Shown piece after piece: positions 43,678-52,360 of a stretch of DNA of 64,000 nt (positions are counted from its first letter, which is position 1; each line of letters starts with the position of its first letter). The position numbers were made by a program, and so were the translations under genes. The DNA comes from an uncultured bacterium (GTDB lineage Bacteria; Bacillota_I; Bacilli_A; RFN20; CAG-826). The notes beneath the pieces were generated by a model. The model made no database searches. It had not been told where the DNA came from and worked only from the letters and a program-made list of their open reading frames with translations. The stretch lies in contig CASFTG010000001.1 of assembly GCA_949297805.1 (NCBI GenBank), positions 124,001 through 188,000 of the forward strand, given 5' to 3'.

Positions 43678-44564
43678 ACAACATCGCAATTCTAATTCCC
43701 TGCTATAACGAGGAGAAGACCCTCGCGCAGGTGTTAGTTAACGCCAAGAAGGCGTTTCCTGAGGCCTCCGTTTATGTCTTTGACAATAACTCGACCGATC
43801 GAAGCGCGATGATCGCCCAAGAACATGGGACTTTCGTCATTTCGGTTAAGGAACAGGGGAAGGGCAATGTGGTTAAAAAGATGTTTGCTTCCATCGACTG
43901 CGACTGCGCCATCATGGTCGATGCGGACGCGACCTATGATTTATTCGATGCCAAAAAGATGGCGATGATGGTTTTACAAGGGGAAGCGGATATGGTGCTC
44001 GGCGACCGGTTATCCGGCGAATACTTCCAAGAGAACAAACGTCCTTTCCATAACTTTGGGAACAGCTTGGTTCGGTTTCTCATCAATAAATTGTTCAACG
44101 GCCATATCGATGATGCCATGACCGGCCTTCGGGCTTTCTCTCCTTCTTTCATGAAAGCCTTTGTTCCCCAATCCCCGGGATTCCAAATCGAGACGGAGAT
44201 GGATATCTTCGCCTTGTCCAATGGGTTTAAGATCGCCTCGATCCAAGCCCATTATCAGGACCGGCCCCTTGATTCTCCATCCAAGCTTAACACCTATCGT
44301 GATGGGGCGAGGGTTTTGAAACTGATCTTCGCCTCTTTCTTCCGTTTACGTCCTCTTGTGGCCTTCGCTTGTCTTTCGCTTCCTTTCTTCCTCTTAGCGA
44401 TTGGGTTAGGCATTTATCCTTTGATTCAACTAGCTGGAGAAGAAGCGGTCTTACTGGGCTTAGCCTACTCGTCTTTGGCATTCCTAGTGGTGGGGGTCAT
44501 ATTGGTTTTGGTGGGGGTTATTCGGCATTTGGTTATGAAAAATCCTCACTCGCCCGAGGATTAG
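43674..44564 (+). CDS. Family 2 glycosyltransferase, polyprenyl-phosphate sugar synthase type
   Basis: 296 aa. 'IAILIPCYNEEKTLAQVL' begins the GT-A fold, 'VFDNNSTDRSAMIA' binds the nucleotide, and 'IMVDADATYD' is the D-A-D metal site. 'GDRLSGEYFQENKRPFHNFGN' matches the dolichyl/undecaprenyl-phosphate sugar synthase signature (G-x-R). Two C-terminal membrane helices follow. The ATG overlaps the upstream stop (ATGA). It probably charges undecaprenyl phosphate with a sugar for the upstream GT-C-like protein. The 3' end overlaps the convergent gene by 4 bp. Confidence 0.88.
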   Translation: MNNIAILIPCYNEEKTLAQVLVNAKKAFPEASVYVFDNNSTDRSAMIAQEHGTFVISVKEQGKGNVVKKMFASIDCDCAIMVDADATYDLFDAKKMAMMVLQGEADMVLGDRLSGEYFQENKRPFHNFGNSLVRFLINKLFNGHIDDAMTGLRAFSPSFMKAFVPQSPGFQIETEMDIFALSNGFKIASIQAHYQDRPLDSPSKLNTYRDGARVLKLIFASFFRLRPLVAFACLSLPFFLLAIGLGIYPLIQLAGEEAVLLGLAYSSLAFLVVGVILVLVGVIRHLVMKNPHSPED

Positions 44565-45745
44565 ATGGCTTTGATCCAGATGGGGCTGGTCCAGCCGAAT
44601 CGCCCGTCTTCGAATTCAACCCGCAGGTAGTAGCAATCTTCTTCCTTTTCAACCCGATAATCGAAGAAGAAGAGCTCATTCTTTCTAAATAAGCAGTAAT
44701 TGCGGAGATTTTTAACAATGCTGACTTGCTTGACCGGCGAATCGCATTCGATATGGAAGTAGATTTCCCGGTCGGTGTCTTTAGGCAAAGCGAATTGCTC
44801 ACCCATGTAATGGCCATTGATTCGGAAGTCGATTTTCATCCGTCCACCCATGAAGGCGAAGGTCCGTTTGGCTTTGATAGCCTCGAAGATGGCTTCGTTG
44901 GTGTTTTCTTTGGCATAGACCCCGGTTAAGCCCGGATAGTTATGAGGATAAGGGGCGTCGGTGATGGTCCCGTTTTGGCAGAAGTGGTCATCGGAGCCGG
45001 CGATGCAACCCATATGGGCCCCTTTCCGAAGAGCGTCTTGCCAATACCCTCCTTCAATCAAGGCATCGAGGTCATTGGCCGGATTGCCGAAATATTCGGT
45101 CGCATCGCCCCGGGAATAGATCTCAATCATCGGGGGAATAAGATCGACCGGGATGGCGTTGAAGTCGGCCCCGGCGGATAGGTAGTAAGTGTCATGGGGA
45201 ATGACGATGATGTCTGGCTTTTGCAAGAGGGCCCGCAACTCAGACTCAGTGATTTCCCCATCGTGCACCCCGCGATACATATCCCCCTCATATCCTTTGT
45301 AATAAAGGATCATGTTGTTGTAGTAGGGGTAGGAATCGCGCTCATAGGCTAATAGGGTAGTGAACTTGCCGGGTTCGTTGTATTCCCGGCATTTGCTTTT
45401 GATGATATCCCATTTGCTGGGGGAGCCCACCCAAAGTTCCTTCCGCCCGACCCCGCCATGATCGTGGTCGGAGATGGCGGCGAAATCGACTTTGGCTTCG
45501 TCGCGGAGATGGCGGAAGTAGGAGTCGATGTCAGGATTGCCGTCGCTTAGGTTGGTATGGCCATGCATCTCACCGATATAAAGATTGTATTCGGGCTTAT
45601 CGGGATAATAGGCCCTTTCGGCATCGATCAATTCCTGATAAAGGGCTTTGGCATCCCCTTCCCCGGAATAGACGGCGTCGGTGAAACGTCGGCAGCGGCC
45701 CGGGGTATCGATGCCACGGGCTTTCTTTTTGTCGGGATGATTCAT
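44561..45745 (-). CDS. PHP-type metallohydrolase (CehA/McbA or DUF3604-like)
   Basis: 394 aa, no signal peptide. Metal-binding motifs are 'GEMHGHTNLSDG' near residue 62 (H-x-H), 'AISDHDHGG' (D-H-D), 'VIPHDTYY' and GSDDHF near 260. These are the PHP/CehA-like phosphoesterase ligands. The C-terminal 100 residues form a beta domain. It is cotranscribed with the AraC regulator (4-bp overlap) and divergent from the glycan operon, so it may act on a sugar or phosphoester released by that pathway (inference). GAGGAGGAAG precedes the ATG. Confidence 0.78.
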   Translation of the reverse strand: MNHPDKKKARGIDTPGRCRRFTDAVYSGEGDAKALYQELIDAERAYYPDKPEYNLYIGEMHGHTNLSDGNPDIDSYFRHLRDEAKVDFAAISDHDHGGVGRKELWVGSPSKWDIIKSKCREYNEPGKFTTLLAYERDSYPYYNNMILYYKGYEGDMYRGVHDGEITESELRALLQKPDIIVIPHDTYYLSAGADFNAIPVDLIPPMIEIYSRGDATEYFGNPANDLDALIEGGYWQDALRKGAHMGCIAGSDDHFCQNGTITDAPYPHNYPGLTGVYAKENTNEAIFEAIKAKRTFAFMGGRMKIDFRINGHYMGEQFALPKDTDREIYFHIECDSPVKQVSIVKNLRNYCLFRKNELFFFDYRVEKEEDCYYLRVEFEDGRFGWTSPIWIKAI

Positions 45746-46743
45746 AGGTTCTCTTCCTCCTCGCCATAGAACATTTCGTTCTCTTTGCCGTTTTTGTTCT
45801 TTCTTTTGATCATGTGGTAATTCTCGTCGGTCATTTTCTCCGTCCGGTATTTAAGCGGGGTCAAGCCGGTTTTCTCTTTGAAGACCTTGACGAAATGGGC
45901 CGAATCGGTGAAGCCGCAGACTTTGGCGATGACGTAGATCGGCTCATTGGTGGTTGAAAGCATCTCGCTGGCTTTGTTGATCCGGGCTTGCCGAAGGTAT
46001 TCGAAAGGGGTGGTCTTGAATAAGAGCTTGAATTTATTGATGTAGCTGGTCCGGCTTTCGATGGCGACGGCTGAGAGGTCATCAAGGCCTAAGGGCTCCC
46101 CGATGTGTTCGAGCAGGTAATTGACCGAACGGACAATATTGGCGTAACCTCTTTTGGCGGAGAAATGGTCGGTGCTCCGATAGATCCTCTCATAAAGATA
46201 AGAAAGATCGCAAAGGAGCACTAGGGCATATTCATCGAATAGCACCGGACTGCGGTTCCCTTTTGCCAAGTGCACAAGCCGGCGGAAGATGGGCATTTTC
46301 TCGCTTAGTTGACTTGGAGTTAACTCCAAGAAAAAGGAAGCGAGGTCGGTTCGAGTCCTAAGTTCCGGCTCGGTCTCGAATAGGAGGCGGTAACCGGGGA
46401 AGGAATTCAGTTTATATAGGTTCTTGGTCAAGAACTTCTCTTCGATTAACAGATGGAAGATGCGGGCTTTGTTATCGACTGCCCAATAGCCATGCTCGAC
46501 GTGGGGCGGGATGACGAAGACGGCGCCGGCGCTGAAAGGGAAGGAGTTGTCGGCGATGTAGTGACGGCCGCTGCCCTCGCAGACGATGTTGAGCTCAAAG
46601 AAATCATGGGAATGCATGAGCAGCGGGAACTCGTCATCATGGAAATAAGAAAGGCGGTTGCGCAGGTTGAACCGCGGATCGTCGAGGTTGAATTGGGATA
46701 CCTTGGGGTGTTTCTCCAATTTGGCAGGATATTGTTGTTCCAT
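45742..46743 (-). CDS. AraC-family transcriptional regulator of the glycan locus
   Basis: 333 aa. The N-terminal cupin domain ('LLMHSHDFFELNIVCEG', then 'VFVIPPHVEHGY') senses a sugar. The C-terminal double HTH contains 'SRTSYINKFKLLFKTTPFEYLRQARINKA' split here as helix one and two regions, and 'IAKVCGFTDSAHFVKVFKEK'. It likely activates the divergent operon beginning at 46880, whose promoter has a perfect -10 but no -35, and where an inverted repeat lies upstream. TAAAAT lies about 10 nt before its own ATG. Confidence 0.88.
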   Translation of the reverse strand: MEQQYPAKLEKHPKVSQFNLDDPRFNLRNRLSYFHDDEFPLLMHSHDFFELNIVCEGSGRHYIADNSFPFSAGAVFVIPPHVEHGYWAVDNKARIFHLLIEEKFLTKNLYKLNSFPGYRLLFETEPELRTRTDLASFFLELTPSQLSEKMPIFRRLVHLAKGNRSPVLFDEYALVLLCDLSYLYERIYRSTDHFSAKRGYANIVRSVNYLLEHIGEPLGLDDLSAVAIESRTSYINKFKLLFKTTPFEYLRQARINKASEMLSTTNEPIYVIAKVCGFTDSAHFVKVFKEKTGLTPLKYRTEKMTDENYHMIKRKNKNGKENEMFYGEEEENL

Positions 46744-46768
46744 CGCGACAATATTTTACGGCAATTCC

Positions 46769-46844
46769 ATTGTATTAAAGTCAACGTTTGCAACCGGAAA
46801 TACAATAAAGGTGGGAAAAAGTTATATTTCACTCAAAGTATAAT
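46769..46844 (+). promoter_or_regulatory. AraC-controlled promoter of the glycan operon
   Basis: Perfect inverted arms ATTGTATT (46769-46776) and AATACAAT (46799-46806) are 22 bp apart and upstream of TATAAT (46839-46844). The -35 position reads AAAAAG, so activation by a bound regulator is expected. AGGAGG (46869-46874) precedes the ATG at 46880. Confidence 0.55.
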
Positions 46845-46879
46845 TTTGCCGTCGATAAAAACCATATCAGGAGGACGCT

Positions 46880-48700
46880 ATGCCAAAGAAAAGGTTGCCG
46901 ATCATTATCGCCGGGACGCTTCTGGTAGCGCTTACATTGCCCAGTTGCTCATCCACGCGGATGGTCAAGATGTCGTATTACGACGAAACGACTTATGAAA
47001 AGGAGGGCGAGGGCAGCCTGTATAACCAGAACCTGTTCTATCGGAATGATCGTTCAATCGATATCGCCGACCCCAGCGTCCTTTATGTCTCTGACCCCAA
47101 CGATCCCGATTATGGATCCTATTTCTTATATGGGACCAATTCGACCTCGGGCTTCTTCGCCTATAAGAGCACCGACCTTTTCCATTGGGATGGGATCGGC
47201 TATGCCCTATGGTATGAAGACGCCGATTCGCTGGGTGGCCGGGCCTTACAGCAAGATTGCTGGGCGCCGGAAGTGATTTATGATCAAGCCGCTGGAAAGT
47301 ACTACATGTTCTTTTCCGCCACCCCTCGCGGCAGCGAATACGCCAATATGGGTTATGTGGCGGAAGCTACTTCCCCCCGCGGCCCGTTCCAGCTCATTGA
47401 TAACGTCGAGCAATACTCAACCGTAGAGGGCACGGCCTTGAAAGACATCGCCGACCTTGATGCCGACAACAATCTTTTCTTCCAACGTTTCCTGGCCTTC
47501 GACCCGAGCAAATTGAACGCTAAGGCCGCTGAACTAGGAATCGCCGAGGAAGGGGTTGACCTCCTCCGGGTCCTGGATTTCCATCCTTTCGTCGATTCGA
47601 AAGGGACCAAGTACCTTTATTTCACCGTCCTCCATAATTCCTACATCGTGGGGATGAAAATGAACGGGTGGCTCGATCCGGATTATTCCTCGCTCACCAT
47701 CTTAGCTAGACCGGGTTTTGCCTCCCCCTCTTCGACGAATAAAGACGTGGCTTATGAACCGACTTCCAACCGAATCAATGAAGGCGGCTATGTCACTGAG
47801 CACGATGGCAAGTACTACCTTACTTTCTCCATCAATTCCTCGTCCGATAAATCCTATTCGGTCGTTCAGGCCATCGCCGATAACCCCCTTGGGCCGTACC
47901 GCAAATTGACGGAGGCGGAAGGGGCGGTGCTTCTTTCCGCCGACTCCTCGATGCGGGATGACGTCTCCGGGACCGGCCATCATTGCTTAGTCAATATGGA
48001 TGGGAAGGATTACATCATCTATCACGCCCATAACTCGGTCGAGAACGGCGGCAACTCCCGCCACCTCGCCATCGACGAGGTCAAGTGGGTCGATGTCAAT
48101 TCGACCGCGGGGCAACTTGAGGTGATGTACGCCAATGGTCCGACCACCTCAATCGAACCTTTGCCGGCTAAGGTCTCGGGCTATGAAAACTTAGCCGAGG
48201 AAGCGACTTTCACCGCCACTAACCTCGAGTCCGGCAGCGATATCGGCGCCTTAAACGACGGCTTGCTTTCAATCAATCGCTTCGCCAATTACGAGTTTAA
48301 CCAGACTTATGTCAAAGAGGCGGCCTTCATTGCCGAGACCAACATTGAGATCGACTTAGGCGAGCCTCGGGAAGTCAAAGCCATCATGGTCTACAACTCG
48401 AAGAACATGGAATCGGCCTTCTACGATGTCAAGCGGATTGAATTCGATTGCCTTGATGACGAGGGAGCGACCTACACCAAATACATCGACAATTTGAAGT
48501 TCGATTGGACCGCCTATACCTCAAGCGATGACATCGACGTCATCCGGCCTTCGGGCTCGGCCATCGCCGAATTCGACGAGATCAAATGCCAGAACATCCG
48601 GCTGACCATCGCCCCGGCGAGCCTTGATCAAATCGCGGTCCATGGGCTCAACGACATGCCCGAGTTATCCATTTCGGAGATCCGGGTCTTAGGCAAATAG
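46880..48700 (+). CDS. GH43-like lipoprotein (beta-xylosidase/arabinofuranosidase type)
   Basis: 606 aa, a surface lipoprotein: the signal ends LPSC with Cys23. The five-bladed propeller of GH43 shows 'DIADPSVLY' (general base Asp), 'DCWAPEVIYD' (W-A-P-x-V) and later 'NRINEGGYVTEHDGKYYL', which supplies the acid Glu in E-G. 'GTGHHCLVNMDGKDYIIYH' is the late blade. The C-terminal 150 residues form a discoidin/CBM32-like beta-sandwich ('EIDLGEPREVKAIMVYNSKN'). It probably removes arabinose or xylose outside the cell. First gene of the AraC-controlled operon. Confidence 0.83.
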   Translation: MPKKRLPIIIAGTLLVALTLPSCSSTRMVKMSYYDETTYEKEGEGSLYNQNLFYRNDRSIDIADPSVLYVSDPNDPDYGSYFLYGTNSTSGFFAYKSTDLFHWDGIGYALWYEDADSLGGRALQQDCWAPEVIYDQAAGKYYMFFSATPRGSEYANMGYVAEATSPRGPFQLIDNVEQYSTVEGTALKDIADLDADNNLFFQRFLAFDPSKLNAKAAELGIAEEGVDLLRVLDFHPFVDSKGTKYLYFTVLHNSYIVGMKMNGWLDPDYSSLTILARPGFASPSSTNKDVAYEPTSNRINEGGYVTEHDGKYYLTFSINSSSDKSYSVVQAIADNPLGPYRKLTEAEGAVLLSADSSMRDDVSGTGHHCLVNMDGKDYIIYHAHNSVENGGNSRHLAIDEVKWVDVNSTAGQLEVMYANGPTTSIEPLPAKVSGYENLAEEATFTATNLESGSDIGALNDGLLSINRFANYEFNQTYVKEAAFIAETNIEIDLGEPREVKAIMVYNSKNMESAFYDVKRIEFDCLDDEGATYTKYIDNLKFDWTAYTSSDDIDVIRPSGSAIAEFDEIKCQNIRLTIAPASLDQIAVHGLNDMPELSISEIRVLGK

Positions 48701-48712
48701 GAGGGAAAAACC

Positions 48713-51700
48713 ATGGCCAATCGCAAACGTCTATTCAAATTCCTGCCCGTCCTCTCGGCTGGCTGCCTGTTGGCGGCTTGCAACAACTACGTCTATGAAG
48801 ATGATAGTAAGTCCTATACCTTCGCCAACCCGGAGCCCTATCTTCCGGCCACTGACCAAGGCATCGCCATCGATGGGGATTTGACCGACTCCGCCTATTC
48901 CTCGACTCGGTATCTGATTAATCGATATCGCAACGCCAACGAGGAAGTAACGGTCAAGATGGGGACCCACTTCGGTGAAAACGGCGTCTATTTCCTCTTC
49001 GACGTCGATGACCCGGCCGTCTTCGTTAGCCCCGATCGGAGCGGTTCCTGGAACTCTGGCATCGAACTCTACCTCGCCCCGGCTGATTCGACCGATATCG
49101 AGAGCGAAGGCTGGGAGATCGACTTCACCCCGGGCCTTGATCTCGTCACCACTAGATTACGTCGGGGTGGCCTCTTCTCGCCGATGCTCCAAGCCAAAGA
49201 AGACACCCCGTATATGCGTTCGAAAGGCAAAAACGGCGCTGTCGGCGAAAGCGGGGCGACCGGCTATACCATCGAGGCTTTCTTCCCGTATGGCTTCTTC
49301 GGGGAGGAGAAGATCGATTCCCTCGAACTCTGCCCGACTTTATTACGGACTTATAACGATGAGGAAAACGTCCGGCTTTGGTACAACTTCGGGCAAGAAT
49401 ACAAATCTGGTTATTCTTTCTCCAATCCTTCCACCTGGTGGACTTTCAACGAATTCGGGATGGAAGCCCATTTGCTGAATTTCACCGACGATGGGCACGG
49501 CTCGATCGAAAGTGATCGGAACTACGCCGAAGATGGCGACTCGGTCGAGATCGCCTTACTCCCCAATGCCGGTTATCGTCTCTTTTCCGTCATGGCTGGA
49601 GAAACCGACTTGACGAGCCAAGCCTACGTTGAGGATGGGAAACTTAAGGTCACCATCCCCTCCATTACTTCCGACATGGAGATCAAGGCCAATTTCATCC
49701 AATTGAGTCAAACCACCCATAAGATATCCGGCAACGTCAATTACTTCGGGGAGAAGATCCCCGCGGAAAGAATTGGCGAACTTAGCCTCTCAGCTTGCTG
49801 CGGTGGCGCTTTCTATGACATATCCATCAACGCCGACGGGACCTATTCCGCCGATTTGCCGGAAGGCACTTACTTCTTAATCCTTACCCGGGTCGGGGCT
49901 GGCAACCTCGTCTCTACTTCTGGCAATTTGACTGCCGACGCGACTTTCGACCTCAACATCGAATCGACCCTCGACGCCTCGGTCTTCCTCGGCAAACCCG
50001 ATTTCACCAAGGAATTTACCTCGGTCACCGGTCAGACCAATGGGATGATCTATGATACTAAGGATAACGGCAGTCTCTATCCCGACCATTCGGTCATCGA
50101 GAGTTCCTTCTATGCCTCCAAGATCAAGGAGATTACCGCCGATAACATCAAATTCGGCTTCCGGGTCTATTTGAAGAATGCCATGGGTACCGGGGACTTC
50201 TCGGTCGCCGACGTCGCCATCGGCAAAACTGGTGACGCTTGGTATTTGGATGCCGGCTATGATTTAGCGAGCAACGCCGTCCGGGCCTATAAGCTCAGTG
50301 ATTACCAAATCGACTTGGTGAGCAAAGGCGAGTTCACTGTCCTCCTGGTCAAGGAAGGAGCGACCCATCGTCTTTACGCCAAGACCGAGGAAGGATATGA
50401 ATCGGCCGCCGTCTATGTCGACGATGATCCGACCCTCGTCTCCTTCTCGACTATCGATTTGTTGGCTTTGCACACGACCGCCAAAAACGCCATCGGGGAA
50501 TTCGGGATGAAAGGGACCAAAGTCTATTGCCAATACGCCGAAGGGATCGGCGCGGGCGACGCCCCCTTGGTCAAAGCCTTGACCAATAAGGCGGTTTATC
50601 TCCGTCCCTCCATCGATTGCCCCTTAGCCACGATCTCCGGCCTCGCCCAATCCTATAAACCAGGGGAGACCATCAGCTTCAGCCTAACCCCGGACCGCTT
50701 ATCGGAAATCACCTCGGTCACGGTGAACGGAACCGCGGTTTCCCCGCAAAACGGAATCTATTCTTACGAATTGCCGACTTCGGCCAATGAGATAAAGATT
50801 GCGGTCGTTTCCTCGGCTAAAGCCGTCATCCACGCAGGGCACGATTTGAGCAAAGAGTTTGCCTCTGTCGCTAGCGGCGCCACCAGCCATGGCGTCCTCT
50901 ATAACTACGATACCGATGCCGGCTCAACCTTCGCCGATCCTTCGCTTATCGAGGCGACCTTCACCGCGCCTTCCCTTAAGGAAATCACCCAGAATGGGGT
51001 TCGGTTCGGGATGCGGATCTATTCTAAGCAGGTCGACGATTTGACCAACACCGGCTTCATCGACGTGGTGGTGGCCAATGAGAATAACAAATGGTATCTC
51101 GACATCGGCCTCGACTTGGTTAACGACAAGTTGAAGCCCGAAACCAAATATGAGCTTAGCCAAACTCAGATCGATGCCATCGCCGGGGAAGGGATGAAAA
51201 TCTACCTTGCCCATGAGGACAACCAGTATCGCCTCTATGCGGAAAACGGCGCCGATCAATTCCAGTTCGTTGAGAACTACGTCGATGCCGATGCCAAACG
51301 GACCAGTTACGCCACCATCGACCTCATCACTAACCCGGTGACCGCCGCTAGCCGAGGCAAAGGCAGCTTCGGATTGAAGGACTTCAACGTCTATTCCGAC
51401 TTCGATGAATCCTTGACCGATTCGGGACTCCTTAATCTAGTCGAGGAAAAAGACGTCTCGGTTGTATATCCGGTCACCATCGATTCCTCAGTCGCGACCG
51501 TCAATGGCCTCAAAAGCGAAGGCTATGCCCCGGGGGAGGAGATGAGTTTCACCCTCACCCCCAATCGCTTCGCCACCGTTACTGAAGTCAAGGCTGGCGG
51601 GAGCGTCCTTACTCCCGACGATGATGGCTACCATTACACCATCCCATCCAATGTTGAAGGCCCGATCAGCCTAGAGGTCAAAGGAAAGACCACCATGAAC

Positions 51701-52348
51701 GTCTACGCTGGGCAAGGCGATTTCACCAAAGCCTTCGCCGAGGTGACCGCTTCGCCTTCAACCAGCATGGGGCAAAACAACGTCCAAGGGTCGGTCTATT
51801 CCTGCGGTGCTCACGCCAATTACCTGCCTTCGCCGATGATCGTCGAGGCCAAGCTCGGCTTAGATGGGCTCGAGGAAATCACCCAAAACGGGACCCGGAT
51901 GGGTTTACGGATCTATAACCGGACCGAAGGGTCAACTAGCAATGCTTATCTATATGACGCCATCGTTGCTAAACAAAACAACGTCTGGGTCCTTGATATG
52001 GCCGCCGCGGCCTCTATCGATAACCAATACACCCCCTCGACCGCTTATCAGCTTTCCGAAGCGCAGCAAGCGGCGTTGAAGGAAGGAACCCTCACCGTCT
52101 ATCTAGTCAATAATGGGACCACTTACTCCCTTTACGCCTTCGATGGGGAAACCTTGGAACTGGTTAAGACCTTGGCGGCGAGCGCCGGTTCCTCAATCAG
52201 CGCCCTCGACTGTGTCGTCAATAGCGGTGCCACCGCCTTAGAACGCTCGAAAGGCAACTTCGCCATCAAGGGTTTGACGGCCTATGCCGATTACGACCCG
52301 AGTTGGACGGCGGAACAAGCGATTCAACACATCATCGATAACCAATAA
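48713..52348 (+). CDS. Giant multi-domain carbohydrate-binding lipoprotein with three tandem repeats
   Basis: 1211 aa. The lipobox LLAAC has Cys23. An N-terminal CBM9-like/DOMON-like sandwich ('IAIDGDLTDSAYSS', 'SGSWNSGIELYLAP') follows. Next come three units of about 285 aa, each a small B-repeat-like segment plus a LamG-like sandwich, the sandwiches starting near nt 49991, 50837 and 51714 with D-F/L-[ST]-K-x-F and ending 'GMKGTKVY', 'GLKDFNVY' and 'AIKGLTAY'. No catalytic motif is visible, so a binding or capture role is inferred. GGAGGG lies 7 nt before the ATG; 12 bp after the GH43 gene. Confidence 0.72.
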   Translation: MANRKRLFKFLPVLSAGCLLAACNNYVYEDDSKSYTFANPEPYLPATDQGIAIDGDLTDSAYSSTRYLINRYRNANEEVTVKMGTHFGENGVYFLFDVDDPAVFVSPDRSGSWNSGIELYLAPADSTDIESEGWEIDFTPGLDLVTTRLRRGGLFSPMLQAKEDTPYMRSKGKNGAVGESGATGYTIEAFFPYGFFGEEKIDSLELCPTLLRTYNDEENVRLWYNFGQEYKSGYSFSNPSTWWTFNEFGMEAHLLNFTDDGHGSIESDRNYAEDGDSVEIALLPNAGYRLFSVMAGETDLTSQAYVEDGKLKVTIPSITSDMEIKANFIQLSQTTHKISGNVNYFGEKIPAERIGELSLSACCGGAFYDISINADGTYSADLPEGTYFLILTRVGAGNLVSTSGNLTADATFDLNIESTLDASVFLGKPDFTKEFTSVTGQTNGMIYDTKDNGSLYPDHSVIESSFYASKIKEITADNIKFGFRVYLKNAMGTGDFSVADVAIGKTGDAWYLDAGYDLASNAVRAYKLSDYQIDLVSKGEFTVLLVKEGATHRLYAKTEEGYESAAVYVDDDPTLVSFSTIDLLALHTTAKNAIGEFGMKGTKVYCQYAEGIGAGDAPLVKALTNKAVYLRPSIDCPLATISGLAQSYKPGETISFSLTPDRLSEITSVTVNGTAVSPQNGIYSYELPTSANEIKIAVVSSAKAVIHAGHDLSKEFASVASGATSHGVLYNYDTDAGSTFADPSLIEATFTAPSLKEITQNGVRFGMRIYSKQVDDLTNTGFIDVVVANENNKWYLDIGLDLVNDKLKPETKYELSQTQIDAIAGEGMKIYLAHEDNQYRLYAENGADQFQFVENYVDADAKRTSYATIDLITNPVTAASRGKGSFGLKDFNVYSDFDESLTDSGLLNLVEEKDVSVVYPVTIDSSVATVNGLKSEGYAPGEEMSFTLTPNRFATVTEVKAGGSVLTPDDDGYHYTIPSNVEGPISLEVKGKTTMNVYAGQGDFTKAFAEVTASPSTSMGQNNVQGSVYSCGAHANYLPSPMIVEAKLGLDGLEEITQNGTRMGLRIYNRTEGSTSNAYLYDAIVAKQNNVWVLDMAAAASIDNQYTPSTAYQLSEAQQAALKEGTLTVYLVNNGTTYSLYAFDGETLELVKTLAASAGSSISALDCVVNSGATALERSKGNFAIKGLTAYADYDPSWTAEQAIQHIIDNQ

Positions 52349-52360
52349 AGGAGAAAAAAG

